From positions 1-13,687 of the forward strand of contig QMND01000006.1 in NCBI GenBank assembly GCA_003647605.1: a DNA stretch of 13,687 nt, given 5' to 3'. The notes under the pieces are model-generated. The model saw nothing but the letters and a program-made list of their open reading frames with translations, was not told where the DNA came from and made no database searches. A program made the position numbers and the translations under genes. This DNA comes from Candidatus Shapirobacteria bacterium (GTDB lineage: Bacteria; Patescibacteriota; Microgenomatia; UBA12405). Below are positions 1-5,971 of the stretch, one piece after another (within the stretch, counting starts at the first letter, position 1; every line of letters starts with the position of its first letter).

Positions 1-212
1 ATATAAATAATTTTCTCCTTACTTACACCCTTTTTTAATAATTTTTTAATAGTTGAATACAACAAATAGGTTTTTCCCGACCTCCTCGGACCAATTACTG
101 ATACTATTTTTCCACTAGTCAACGGAACTGCAATCTGCCTTTGTTTTAATTCTGGCCACTCCCTATTTTGACCATCAACTATCATAGTTTTTATCAAATC
201 TTTCTTTCTCAT
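1..212 (-). CDS. AAA_14-type P-loop ATPase, N-terminal part (cut by window edge)
   Basis: Seventy codons are readable from an ATG at 212 down to the left edge, and the gene continues outside. The product starts MRKKDLIKTM and has a clear Walker A motif, GPRRSGKT, at residues 41-48, preceded by a hydrophobic strand (KIVSVI). The following helix is lysine-rich (LLYSTIKKLLKK). A basic N-terminus, about 40 residues and then a G-P/V-R-R-S-G-K-T P-loop is typical of the AAA_14 ATPases that usually carry a C-terminal DUF4143 domain. The C-terminal domain is not visible here. Function of the family is poorly known; it is common as a mobile accessory gene in archaea, Bacteroidetes and candidate phyla. 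The start is supported by a -35/-10 promoter placed 6 nt upstream. Family assignment is from the N-terminus only. Confidence 0.75.
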   Translation of the reverse strand, partial: MRKKDLIKTMIVDGQNREWPELKQRQIAVPLTSGKIVSVIGPRRSGKTYLLYSTIKKLLKKGVSKEKIIY

Positions 213-260
213 AAAGCAACTTTACCACACTTCTTTCTTTCTGTCAAAGCAACTTTGACA
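212..260 (-). promoter_or_regulatory. Promoter of the AAA_14 gene with two overlapping inverted repeats
   Basis: Read on the minus strand, TTGACA (247-242), a 17-bp spacer, TAAAGT (224-219) and 6 nt lead directly to the ATG at 212. The -35 box is one arm of a perfect 8-bp inverted repeat, TGTCAAAG-CAA-CTTTGACA (242-260). The -10 box is one arm of a second inverted repeat, TAAAG-CAA-CTTTA (212-224), which reaches into the start codon. Both share the 11-bp core AAAGCAACTTT (213-223 and 246-256), 33 bp apart, about three helical turns. This geometry fits a dimeric repressor binding both promoter elements. The promoter itself is well supported; the operator role is inference. Confidence 0.65.
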
Positions 261-319
261 AAAAATAAAGTATTCGTCGCTACTAGACTTCTAAAAAAAT
301 CGTAGCAACCCAAACCAAG

Positions 320-370
320 TCATTGCGAGGAGTGAAACGACCTGGCAACCTGCCTGCCGACAGGCAGGTC
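320..370. repeat. CATTGCGAGGAG-type intergenic repeat with GC-rich hairpin
   Basis: This GC-rich island stands out from the AT-rich surroundings. It begins TCATTGCGAGGAGTGAAACG and ends in a perfect 9-bp stem, ACCTGCCTG (348-356) and CAGGCAGGT (361-369), around a CCGA loop. From memory, repeats starting CATTGCGAGGAGCGAAGCGA, and separate CCTGCCTGC/GCAGGCAGG hairpins, are scattered in intergenic regions of many candidate-phyla and other bacterial genomes. No U-run follows on either strand, so it is not a standard intrinsic terminator. It may be a non-autonomous mobile repeat. Confidence 0.65.
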
Positions 371-395
371 CCATCGAAACTAAACTAACCCTTTT

Positions 396-413
396 TTAAT
401 CAACTTAATCAAC
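396..413. repeat. Tandem 9-bp repeat (TTAATCAAC x2)
   Basis: Two perfect adjacent copies of TTAATCAAC lie in the gene-free interval. They are too short and AT-rich to assign a role. Confidence 0.4.
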
Positions 414-429
414 TACTTTTTATCTTCAT

Positions 430-496
430 TTACTCATACACCACCTTCTTCCCCTCCCCATACCTTGGCACTTTGGTATCAGGTTCATCACAAACC
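430..496 (-). pseudogene. Relic copy of the 3' tail of the PBP2 gene
   Basis: Bases 431-474 match 2766-2809, the end of the intact PBP2 gene, at all 44 positions. The match continues with three mismatches to about 490. Read on the minus strand, the relic encodes DEPDTKVPRYGEGKKVVYE followed by TAA, against DEPETKVPRYGEGKKVVYE and TAG in the intact gene. Upstream of that the PBP2 frame is lost, so nothing beyond the tail remains. It lies 2.3 kb downstream of the intact tail in the same orientation, with the CYTH/radical SAM unit between. It is either a displaced 3' end left by integration of that unit, or the last trace of a second PBP2 gene. Confidence 0.8.
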
Positions 497-516
497 CAAC
501 ATCTTAACAAAAAAAT

Positions 517-1248
517 TTATTCAAACAACTTCCTTACTATCTCCATCTCACCCAACATCACATTCCAATCATATTTCTCCCTAAACTTTTTTTCAAATTC
601 TGCAGATGACAACAATTTAGAATTAGACAAACGCAAGATATTCAAATATCCGTCATTTGTTCTTTTTACAACCAAACCTTTCATCTGTAAAAACAAACTA
701 GTTATTTTATCTAACAACCTTTCATCCCCATTGTTCACCTCTACTTCAATAAAAACCCCTGCATCAACGACATAATCTAGACTAATCGTACACAAATTAT
801 CTCTATCCTGATAATTAGTTCTCTCTTTCTTCAAAACTATCGCTCTTATCAATCCCAAAGACTCCAAATATTCCGCAATACTACTATCCTTAACCACAAT
901 ATCAGCCTGTATATTTAAGTCTAATTTGTGTCTTTTAACTAAAATTTCTTTCAATCTGTCCAGTCTTAAATACCCATTGTCCAACAAATCCACCTCTTCT
1001 ACAACCAACTTACCAAACTTATTAGAAAACAATGACTTGTATTCAAAACTTATTTTACCCGCAGAATCACGCAATCTAAGACCTCGCTTTAAGTTAACAA
1101 TACTGTAATTAGGAACATCATAATACACATCGTCTTGCGTCTCTTTCGATTGAAATAGATATCCATTCTCTTTTAAAAAACGACCAATGTCTTCAGCCGA
1201 AGTACTAGACAATACCATGAACTTAATTTCAATTTCTATATTTTTCAC
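517..1248 (-). CDS. CYTH-domain protein (class IV adenylate cyclase / ThTPase-like)
   Basis: The 243-aa product opens with the CYTH signature ExExK (E5, E7, K9). Further family features are YYDVP (42-46), the basic RLR pair (R58, R60), FEYKS (K71), KKERTNY (R143), and a strand SLDYVVDAGVFIEVEV supplying acidic residues (D158, E168, E170). These residues line the tunnel that binds triphosphate and divalent metal. The substrate (ATP cyclisation, thiamine triphosphate or inorganic triphosphate) cannot be told from sequence. It is longer than the usual ~180 aa, with an unassigned C-terminal extension of about 50 residues. The GTG at 1248 must be the start, because the first internal ATG (codon 11) would lose the ExExK motif. 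It begins 8 bp after the radical SAM stop, so the two are probably co-transcribed, although a TATAAT also sits 7 nt upstream. No Shine-Dalgarno sequence is visible. Strand composition looks less skewed than in the neighbouring core genes. Confidence 0.85.
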   Translation of the reverse strand: MKNIEIEIKFMVLSSTSAEDIGRFLKENGYLFQSKETQDDVYYDVPNYSIVNLKRGLRLRDSAGKISFEYKSLFSNKFGKLVVEEVDLLDNGYLRLDRLKEILVKRHKLDLNIQADIVVKDSSIAEYLESLGLIRAIVLKKERTNYQDRDNLCTISLDYVVDAGVFIEVEVNNGDERLLDKITSLFLQMKGLVVKRTNDGYLNILRLSNSKLLSSAEFEKKFREKYDWNVMLGEMEIVRKLFE

Positions 1249-1255
1249 AATATTA

Positions 1256-1261
1256 ATTATA
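1256..1261 (-). promoter_or_regulatory. Candidate leaderless -10 box of the CYTH gene
   Basis: A perfect TATAAT on the minus strand ends 7 nt before the GTG start at 1248. It is built on the stop codon of the upstream radical SAM gene (TTA TAA T). I see no strong -35. It could give the CYTH gene its own leaderless transcript, or be a chance match in AT-rich DNA. Confidence 0.4.
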
Positions 1262-2450
1262 ACTCACTAAAAGCATTCATTTCAGAATAACAAATATCTG
1301 ACAGCTCCTTATTAGAATACTCCGCCAATTGAGCGGTATTCATATATCCATCTCGAGACGCCACAACAGGATTCATTCCATTAACGATTAACAATCTTAC
1401 ACGAGGAGCACTATAATGTCCCAAATCTTCCTCTGTATGACCATGAGCAATCGCCATATCCCACAAAGCTGTTCCAGGATACACCTTCACAGGAAACAAC
1501 GCCACCTCCCCTAACCCAAATTTTTTCAATGAATGCATAAAATCCACAGTCTGGCGTGTTTCACTAACCGTCTCTCCAGGTAATCCAAGCATAAGAAAAC
1601 CTTTTGTTGCAATTCCTTCTTCTCTACATGCATTTAAGCCACTCAATATGTTATCAGGATTATACTTAGGATCGAGTTTTCCATTTCTATTAGAAACCAT
1701 CAAACACCCTCTTTCATACCCTGTCTCTATCCCCAAAGAAATTCTCTCTAAACCAGCACTTTTTAATTTTGAAAGAATTCCCAGACGGCCGAATCTTGCA
1801 ATTGTGTCCGGTCTAATTAAACAATTAAATGTTACTTTCCCCGCCAAACCAGCCTCCTCCCATAGCGATAAAAATAAATTGGCTCTTTTGGGGTGAGGAA
1901 TCATTTCGTCATCAATGAATTGTATATGATTAACTCCATGTTCCTCAACCAAACTCTTACACTCTTCAACTACCAATCGCATATCACGAAATCTAACCCT
2001 TTTTATACCACCTGTTTTCATAATCTCCCATTGTGCAGGAGTGATACAAAAAGCACAACGCCCGCCACAACCATAACTAGAAACTACCGTCATCGCCATC
2101 CTACCATGCTTTTCAAATGGTTCGTTAGCAAAGATACTCCTGTCAATCACAGGAAAAGTGTTTACATCGTGAATAGCATTAACTCTTTGACCACTTGGAC
2201 AAACCACCTCTCCATTATCGTATACATATGTCCCAGGAATATCTTCCAAAGGAACACGCCTTACAAGTTTAGGAATAACACCCAAACCATCTCCCGACAC
2301 AACAACTGCACTGGGAACATATTCCAAAATTGACCCAGGGTCTAATGTCGCATGTGGTCCTCCAAAAACAATCGTAGTATCCCCATAACGCTCTACTATT
2401 CTTCGTGCTAATATCATAGTCGAAGAAAAAATCGGTGTAATCACATTCAA
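1257..2450 (-). CDS. B12-binding radical SAM protein, downstream part of a gene split by an in-frame TGA
   Basis: The reading frame carries the radical SAM cluster motif CGGRCAFC (C128, C132, C135, counted from the TTG at 2450), which binds the [4Fe-4S] cluster for S-adenosylmethionine cleavage. The second half of a cobalamin-binding fold precedes it (VFGGPHATLDP at 28-38, then VVVSGDGLG). The TIM-barrel strands follow, including HIQFIDDE (175-182), GLERISLGIETG (233-244) and the GFLMLGLPGET glycine-rich segment. The frame is open for nine more codons upstream of the TTG (NNRPTIIG included) to a TGA at 2475-2477, beyond which the same frame encodes the first half of the B12 domain. The TTG is therefore unlikely to be a natural start. 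The intact protein would be about 475 aa, normal for B12-radical SAM enzymes. Substrate unknown; the family includes methyltransferases and ring-forming enzymes. The gene leads a two-gene unit with the CYTH protein. Confidence 0.8.
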   Translation of the reverse strand: MNVITPIFSSTMILARRIVERYGDTTIVFGGPHATLDPGSILEYVPSAVVVSGDGLGVIPKLVRRVPLEDIPGTYVYDNGEVVCPSGQRVNAIHDVNTFPVIDRSIFANEPFEKHGRMAMTVVSSYGCGGRCAFCITPAQWEIMKTGGIKRVRFRDMRLVVEECKSLVEEHGVNHIQFIDDEMIPHPKRANLFLSLWEEAGLAGKVTFNCLIRPDTIARFGRLGILSKLKSAGLERISLGIETGYERGCLMVSNRNGKLDPKYNPDNILSGLNACREEGIATKGFLMLGLPGETVSETRQTVDFMHSLKKFGLGEVALFPVKVYPGTALWDMAIAHGHTEEDLGHYSAPRVRLLIVNGMNPVVASRDGYMNTAQLAEYSNKELSDICYSEMNAFSEL

Positions 2451-2474
2451 ACCAATTATTGTTGGCCTATTATT

Positions 2475-2687
2475 TCACGTCTCAACAGAAATTCTGTCAA
2501 GAATATCTTCTATTGAAAGTCCAGCAAATTCTGTATCGACAAAACTAACTCTATCATAACCAAGTTCTCTGATAGAATCCATAGCAACCAAACCAACACC
2601 ATAGGGAGTCAAAACACGCTCTCCTTCTGATCTGGGATCAAACCCATAGTCCCTACTAGGACTATTTAAAATTAATACATCTTTCAT
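2475..2687 (-). CDS. N-terminal part of the same B12-binding radical SAM protein, ending at an in-frame TGA
   Basis: This 70-aa frame begins MKDVLILNSPSRDYGF and continues LTPYGVGLVAMDSIRELGYD and VSFVDTEFAGLSIEDIL. This is the usual opening of the B12-binding domain of radical SAM proteins: a first strand ending in N-x-P/S, then a P-x-G-x-G-L helix and a second strand with D-x-E. It stops at TGA (2475-2477, codon 71). The next codon in the same frame starts NNRPTIIGLNVITPIF, which is the next strand of the domain, so this is one gene interrupted by a single nonsense codon, not two genes. The ATG at 2687 follows an AT-rich region with a 10-bp inverted repeat. Possible explanations are a recent nonsense mutation, a sequence error, or UGA read-through. 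Confidence 0.75.
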   Translation of the reverse strand: MKDVLILNSPSRDYGFDPRSEGERVLTPYGVGLVAMDSIRELGYDRVSFVDTEFAGLSIEDILDRISVET

Positions 2688-2701
2688 GTTTGTACATATC
2701 T

Positions 2702-2730
2702 AATATGTTAACTAAATTAATTAACATATT
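2702..2730. promoter_or_regulatory. Inverted repeat upstream of the radical SAM gene
   Basis: AATATGTTAA (2702-2711) is the exact reverse complement of TTAACATATT (2721-2730), a perfect 10-bp repeat with a 9-bp centre. It lies 15-43 bp upstream of the ATG at 2687. It is followed by the 10-bp palindrome TAATATATTA (2741-2750). The position suits an operator within the promoter region. An all-AT stem without a U-tract is a poor terminator for PBP2 on the other side. I could not fix a convincing -35/-10 pair here. Confidence 0.45.
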
Positions 2731-2764
2731 GACATAATAATAATATATTATCAACCCCTCTTTC

Positions 2765-4426
2765 CTACTCATACACCACCTTCTTCCCCTCCCCATACCT
2801 TGGCACTTTAGTCTCAGGCTCATCAAACCAGTCTTTCAAAATATCCCCCGCAATCGGAGCCGCTTCATCACTTCCCTCTCCGCCTCTCTCCACCAACACC
2901 GTAATTGATATTTCCGGATCATCAGCTGGAGCAAAAGCCGTCAGCCAAGCCTGACTATCTCCACTTCCATCTCCTACTTGAGCCGTCCCCGTTTTACAAG
3001 CCAATTCTGTTTTGAAATTAAACAACGGCCAAGCCGTCCCTCCTTTATGACAAGCCCCTTTCATTCCCTTAACCACCAAATCCAAATTTTCTTTTTTAAT
3101 TCCCAAATCCTGACAATCCTTTTTCTTATCCTTCAACAAAGTCATTTGACACTTTTTACCTCCACTAGCTATTACATTAGTCATTCTATTGATTTCCAAA
3201 GGCGTCACCGACAACCCCCCCTGTCCTATAGCTAAATGAAAAGTATTACCCAAATACCACTTTTCACCTTCCTGTTCCAATTTCCACTTTTCGTCTGGTA
3301 CTATTCCTTTTAACTCTCCTTTTAACTCCACCCCCGTTTTATCCTCCAAACCAAACTTTTTAGCCCAACTCTTAATTCCATCTACTCCTACCCTTTCCCC
3401 TAACCTATAAAAAAATATATCATTAGATCTTTTAATTGCCTTAACCACATCAACCTGTCCATCCGTCTGCCCTCTCTTATTCCACAACCAATTACTATAA
3501 GAATAATCACCTATCCTTATCACCCCCGTATCCTCAATCAAACTATTTCCATTTATCTTGCCCATTTCTAAACCAGCCGTAGCCACTACCATTTTAAAAA
3601 CCGAACCTGGTTGATATCTGGCCAACACTACTCTATTCAACATCGGCAAATTTTCCTTATCATTTAACAATTCCTTAATTTTTTTATTATCTTTTTCAAA
3701 AGAAAATAAATTGGGATCAAAAGCCGGACTAGACACTAAAGCTATAATTTTCCCATCTTTAGGCTGGCTCATCACCACCACCGCCTTTCTGCCTTTCAAT
3801 AATCCATAAATCTTTTTTTGCCAATAAGCATCCAAACTCAAATGTACATCTTCACCTCTTTGGGGGTCAACTCTACCTAATTCTCTAACATAATCACCTT
3901 TAGCATCCACCTCCACCAACCTTTTTCCATCAATACCTCTCAACTGACAATCAAAATATTCCTCCACCCCACCTCTACCCACTAAACTCTTATTGCTTAT
4001 ACCTTTATGACAATTCCTCTGCTTCCAATCTTTCAACTCATCAGCTCTCAGTTCTCCCAAATAACCAGACACTGTCGATAAACTTTCTCCATAAGAATAT
4101 TTTCTTTTTAACTCATAAGCCAAATCTTTACCCTCAAAACGCAAACCATCAAACCCGCCTATCTTGTCAAACACCTTACTACCTTCCACTAAATGGAAAT
4201 AAGCATAAATGCTTTTGGCAATTACTCTACCTTTCCTGTCGTAAATCTCAGCCCTACCAGCTGGCACCCTCAACTCTCTTACCTTATTATCTCTAGCTAA
4301 ATTTTTATAATAATCAGACTTTACCACCATCAAATCCATCGAAGCCGTTATTAACAACAAAAAGCTAGCCAAAATCACAAAAATCATCAACCAATATTGC
4401 CAATCTTTACTTCTACCTACTCCCAT
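2765..4426 (-). CDS. mrdA: Penicillin-binding protein 2 (peptidoglycan D,D-transpeptidase)
   Basis: The 553-aa product has one N-terminal membrane anchor (about residues 10-30) and then an outside-facing body. The PBP dimerisation domain starts with GRAEIYDRKGRVIAKS (57-72) and includes the LVGRGGVEEYFDCQLRG segment (148-164). The transpeptidase domain has all three active-site motifs: S275-V-F-K278 with the nucleophilic serine, S334-N-D, and K478-T-G480. It cross-links peptidoglycan during lateral wall growth. It follows the mreB-like gene with a 2-bp gap and lacks a Shine-Dalgarno sequence, so coupled translation is likely. Members from Proteobacteria are somewhat longer (about 630 aa). The last 60 bp are duplicated at 430-496. 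The symbol rests on the class B PBP architecture and the mreB linkage; FtsI is the alternative but is less likely in this context. Confidence 0.88.
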   Translation of the reverse strand: MGVGRSKDWQYWLMIFVILASFLLLITASMDLMVVKSDYYKNLARDNKVRELRVPAGRAEIYDRKGRVIAKSIYAYFHLVEGSKVFDKIGGFDGLRFEGKDLAYELKRKYSYGESLSTVSGYLGELRADELKDWKQRNCHKGISNKSLVGRGGVEEYFDCQLRGIDGKRLVEVDAKGDYVRELGRVDPQRGEDVHLSLDAYWQKKIYGLLKGRKAVVVMSQPKDGKIIALVSSPAFDPNLFSFEKDNKKIKELLNDKENLPMLNRVVLARYQPGSVFKMVVATAGLEMGKINGNSLIEDTGVIRIGDYSYSNWLWNKRGQTDGQVDVVKAIKRSNDIFFYRLGERVGVDGIKSWAKKFGLEDKTGVELKGELKGIVPDEKWKLEQEGEKWYLGNTFHLAIGQGGLSVTPLEINRMTNVIASGGKKCQMTLLKDKKKDCQDLGIKKENLDLVVKGMKGACHKGGTAWPLFNFKTELACKTGTAQVGDGSGDSQAWLTAFAPADDPEISITVLVERGGEGSDEAAPIAGDILKDWFDEPETKVPRYGEGKKVVYE

Positions 4427-4428
4427 AT

Positions 4429-5541
4429 TTAATTATTTATAGCCCAAACTTTGACCTTTTCCAGAAAATCACCATCTTTAATTAACTTTTCGCAACCCCT
4501 AATTACTCCCAACTCAGCTCCTTTAATCAAACCAGTCGGTACTCCGCTCTCTTTTTCTATTAATTTATCTAAACCTCTTAATTTTGCCCCACCTCCCACC
4601 AATCTAATTCCATTGTTCAATACATCATCACTAACCTCTTCCGGCATTTGGTCTAATAATTCTTTAACTAAAGCCACCATCCTCATAGCCAACATCATCA
4701 AGGCCTCTTTAACCTCAGACTCTCTCAACCTCAAACTTCTAGGCAAGGCCGTCCCCAAATCCCTACCTCTAACCACCGACACTTTTTCTTTTCCTTCTTT
4801 TCTTTCCCAAACACAACCAATTTCCCTTTTCACTTTTTCAGCCCTACCTCTACTAATCAACATTCCATATTTCATTTTTAAAAAAGATACAATCGCATCA
4901 TCCCAATCATCTCCGCCAAACTTCAAACTCTTAGTTAGCACCATTCCCTCTGAAGACACTATAGAGGCTTCGGTTTTGGCTCCTCCCACATCAACTATTA
5001 ATAAAGCCGAAGAACTTTTAGTTGACAAACCCATACCTATACCTGCCAACAATGATTGCTCCACCAAAAACAACTTCTTCACCCCCAATGCCAAAAAAAC
5101 TGACCGCACCGCCCTTCTTTCTACATCAGTCAAACTACCAGGCACACCCACAATAATTCTCGGTTTGAACAATTTTAATCCTCTGCTAGGTATCTCATAA
5201 ATTAACTTCAAATAATAATCCAAGTAGTTCTCCAAGGCCTCCAAATCCGACACTACTCCTCTCTTCATCAATCTAATTACTTCTATCTGCTTGGCCTCTC
5301 TGTCCACCATCTCCCTGGCTCGCTGACCATAAGCTATTATTCTAACTTTCTTTCTAGTTGGAGCCGATAAACCCGTCCATCTTTTTAACTTCCTCCTAGC
5401 CAATAAACTAGCCTCTTCGATCACAATTCCCTTATCTTTTAAATAAAACAATGTGTTACTCGTTCCCAAATCCACCCCAATATCCACTGAAAACCTGGAC
5501 AAAAATTCATCAATTTTTTGTTTTAAACTAAACCTTCTCAC
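4429..5541 (-). CDS. mreB: MreB-like actin homologue (rod-shape determination)
   Basis: The 370-aa product has the actin/Hsp70 ATPase fold: phosphate-1 loop VDIGVDLGTSNT (19-30), the KPRIIVGVPGSLTDVERRAV segment (126-145), VEQSLLAGIGMGL (160-172) containing the catalytic-type glutamate E161, phosphate-2 loop LLIVDVGGAKTE (180-191), and adenosine loop GIRLVGGGAKL (311-321). MreB forms membrane-bound filaments that organise the elongation machinery. The first 17 residues (MRRFSLKQKIDEFLSRF) form a likely amphipathic membrane-binding helix. The start is GTG at 5541; an ATG two bases upstream is out of frame and closes at once. A perfect TATAAT lies 6 nt before the GTG. The PBP2 gene follows after 2 bp. 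mreC, mreD and rodA are not in this window. The phosphate-2 and E161 surroundings differ from textbook MreB, so a divergent paralogue is possible. Confidence 0.88.
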   Translation of the reverse strand: MRRFSLKQKIDEFLSRFSVDIGVDLGTSNTLFYLKDKGIVIEEASLLARRKLKRWTGLSAPTRKKVRIIAYGQRAREMVDREAKQIEVIRLMKRGVVSDLEALENYLDYYLKLIYEIPSRGLKLFKPRIIVGVPGSLTDVERRAVRSVFLALGVKKLFLVEQSLLAGIGMGLSTKSSSALLIVDVGGAKTEASIVSSEGMVLTKSLKFGGDDWDDAIVSFLKMKYGMLISRGRAEKVKREIGCVWERKEGKEKVSVVRGRDLGTALPRSLRLRESEVKEALMMLAMRMVALVKELLDQMPEEVSDDVLNNGIRLVGGGAKLRGLDKLIEKESGVPTGLIKGAELGVIRGCEKLIKDGDFLEKVKVWAINN

Positions 5542-5547
5542 ATCAAA

Positions 5548-5553
5548 ATTATA
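5548..5553 (-). promoter_or_regulatory. Leaderless -10 box of mreB
   Basis: A perfect TATAAT on the minus strand ends 6 nt upstream of the GTG start, so transcription would begin at or within a base or two of the start codon. The box overlaps the TAA stop of the HepT remnant (GTA TAA T). No convincing -35 is seen. It fits the spacing seen at nine other starts in the window. Confidence 0.55.
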
Positions 5554-5797
5554 CCCCGCTTCTTTCCAAAAAACCTTTTACCTTCTTCGCAAACTCCTTC
5601 AAACTCTCTACATCACTATTCAAGTCTTTGTAAGCAATTCTATAATCAAACTCTGTATATTTATGCACTATTATATTTCTCAATCCAACTGCCTCTCCCA
5701 TCTTCAAAGCTAACTTTTCAAAAATTATTTTTTTATCAGCTAATTTTTTAAACAATCCAGCATATGTCTCTCTCTTACCTAATTTCAGGCTTAATTT
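5549..5797 (-). pseudogene. Truncated HepT-like (DUF86, HEPN) ribonuclease toxin remnant
   Basis: The frame ending at 5549 encodes AVGLRNIIVHKYTEFDYR and a helix of the type SDVESLKEFAKKVKGFLE. This is the C-terminal half of HepT-like HEPN proteins, including the R-x4-H motif (RNIIVH) that forms the RNase site. Homology-like sequence (LGKRETYAGLFKKLADKKII) runs upstream of the only possible start (TTG at 5755) and stops at TAG (5798-5800). The N-terminal 50-60 residues are therefore missing, and no partner MntA nucleotidyltransferase is nearby. HepT/MntA is a toxin-antitoxin pair in which MntA AMPylates HepT. This copy looks dead, or at most encodes a 68-aa fragment. It lies immediately upstream of mreB, and its stop codon forms part of the mreB -10 box. 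Confidence 0.7.
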
Positions 5798-5806
5798 CTA
5801 CCATAC

Positions 5807-5971
5807 TTATTTTATTTGTTGTCTAACTACAACAACTGGACCAACAGCAATATCTTTTTTCTCAGCCTCACTCCTCAACAAATCAACTATTGCTCTTTCA
5901 TCTAATCCTGGATTTACCCCATCAGCCAAAACATCCAATATACTAGCCTTATTACTACCTACTAAACCATC
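5807..5971 (-). pseudogene. Coding relic, possibly the C-terminal tail of a second PP2C-type phosphatase
   Basis: A minus-strand frame of 54 codons without a credible start begins just after a TAG at 5972-5974 and ends at TAA (5807-5809). It reads DGLVGSNKASILDVL, then GLDERAIVDLLRSEAEKKD, then VGPVVVVRQQIK. This layout (DGL, spacer, helix of D-x-x-A-x-x-L-L type, then a terminal VVVV strand) resembles the end of PP2C phosphatases from the SDGL motif onward. The adjacent intact gene has SDGITDNLV and DDMSVIRMV at the same places. It overlaps the last 10 bases of that gene in another frame. The frame has a protein-like composition; the PP2C link is inference from pattern only. Confidence 0.4.

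Larger units (their letters stand above)
213..516. other. Gene-free interval between the AAA_14 gene and the CYTH gene
   Basis: I see no intact gene here. From left to right it holds the AAA_14 promoter and its inverted repeats (to 260), an AT-rich stretch, the CATTGCGAGGAG-type repeat with a 9-bp hairpin (about 320-370), a tandem 9-bp repeat TTAATCAAC x2 (396-413), and the relic of the PBP2 3' tail (430-496). The last 20 bases before the CYTH stop codon show nothing. Confidence 0.7.

Noticed and set aside
348..369. Intrinsic terminator in the GC-rich hairpin
   Set aside because: The stem is strong but no T-tract follows on either strand, and it belongs to a dispersed repeat.
473..775. Plus-strand open frames opposite CYTH, radical SAM, PBP2 and MreB genes
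   Set aside because: They are antisense shadows rich in S, N, T and P, without recognisable motifs or start signals.
2440..2480. Selenocysteine insertion at the in-frame TGA of the radical SAM gene
   Set aside because: The stem after the TGA is short, with two G-U pairs and an AT-rich loop, and B12-binding domains have no known selenocysteine at this place.
1257..2687. Genome-wide reassignment of UGA to glycine (genetic code 25)
   Set aside because: The other genes have many glycine codons, all GGN, and none has an in-frame TGA. A rare or very recent use remains open, so it is kept only as a finding to test.
2729..2757. Plus-strand promoter starting with TTGACA at 2729
   Set aside because: There is no -10 box at 16-18 bp and no plus-strand gene downstream.
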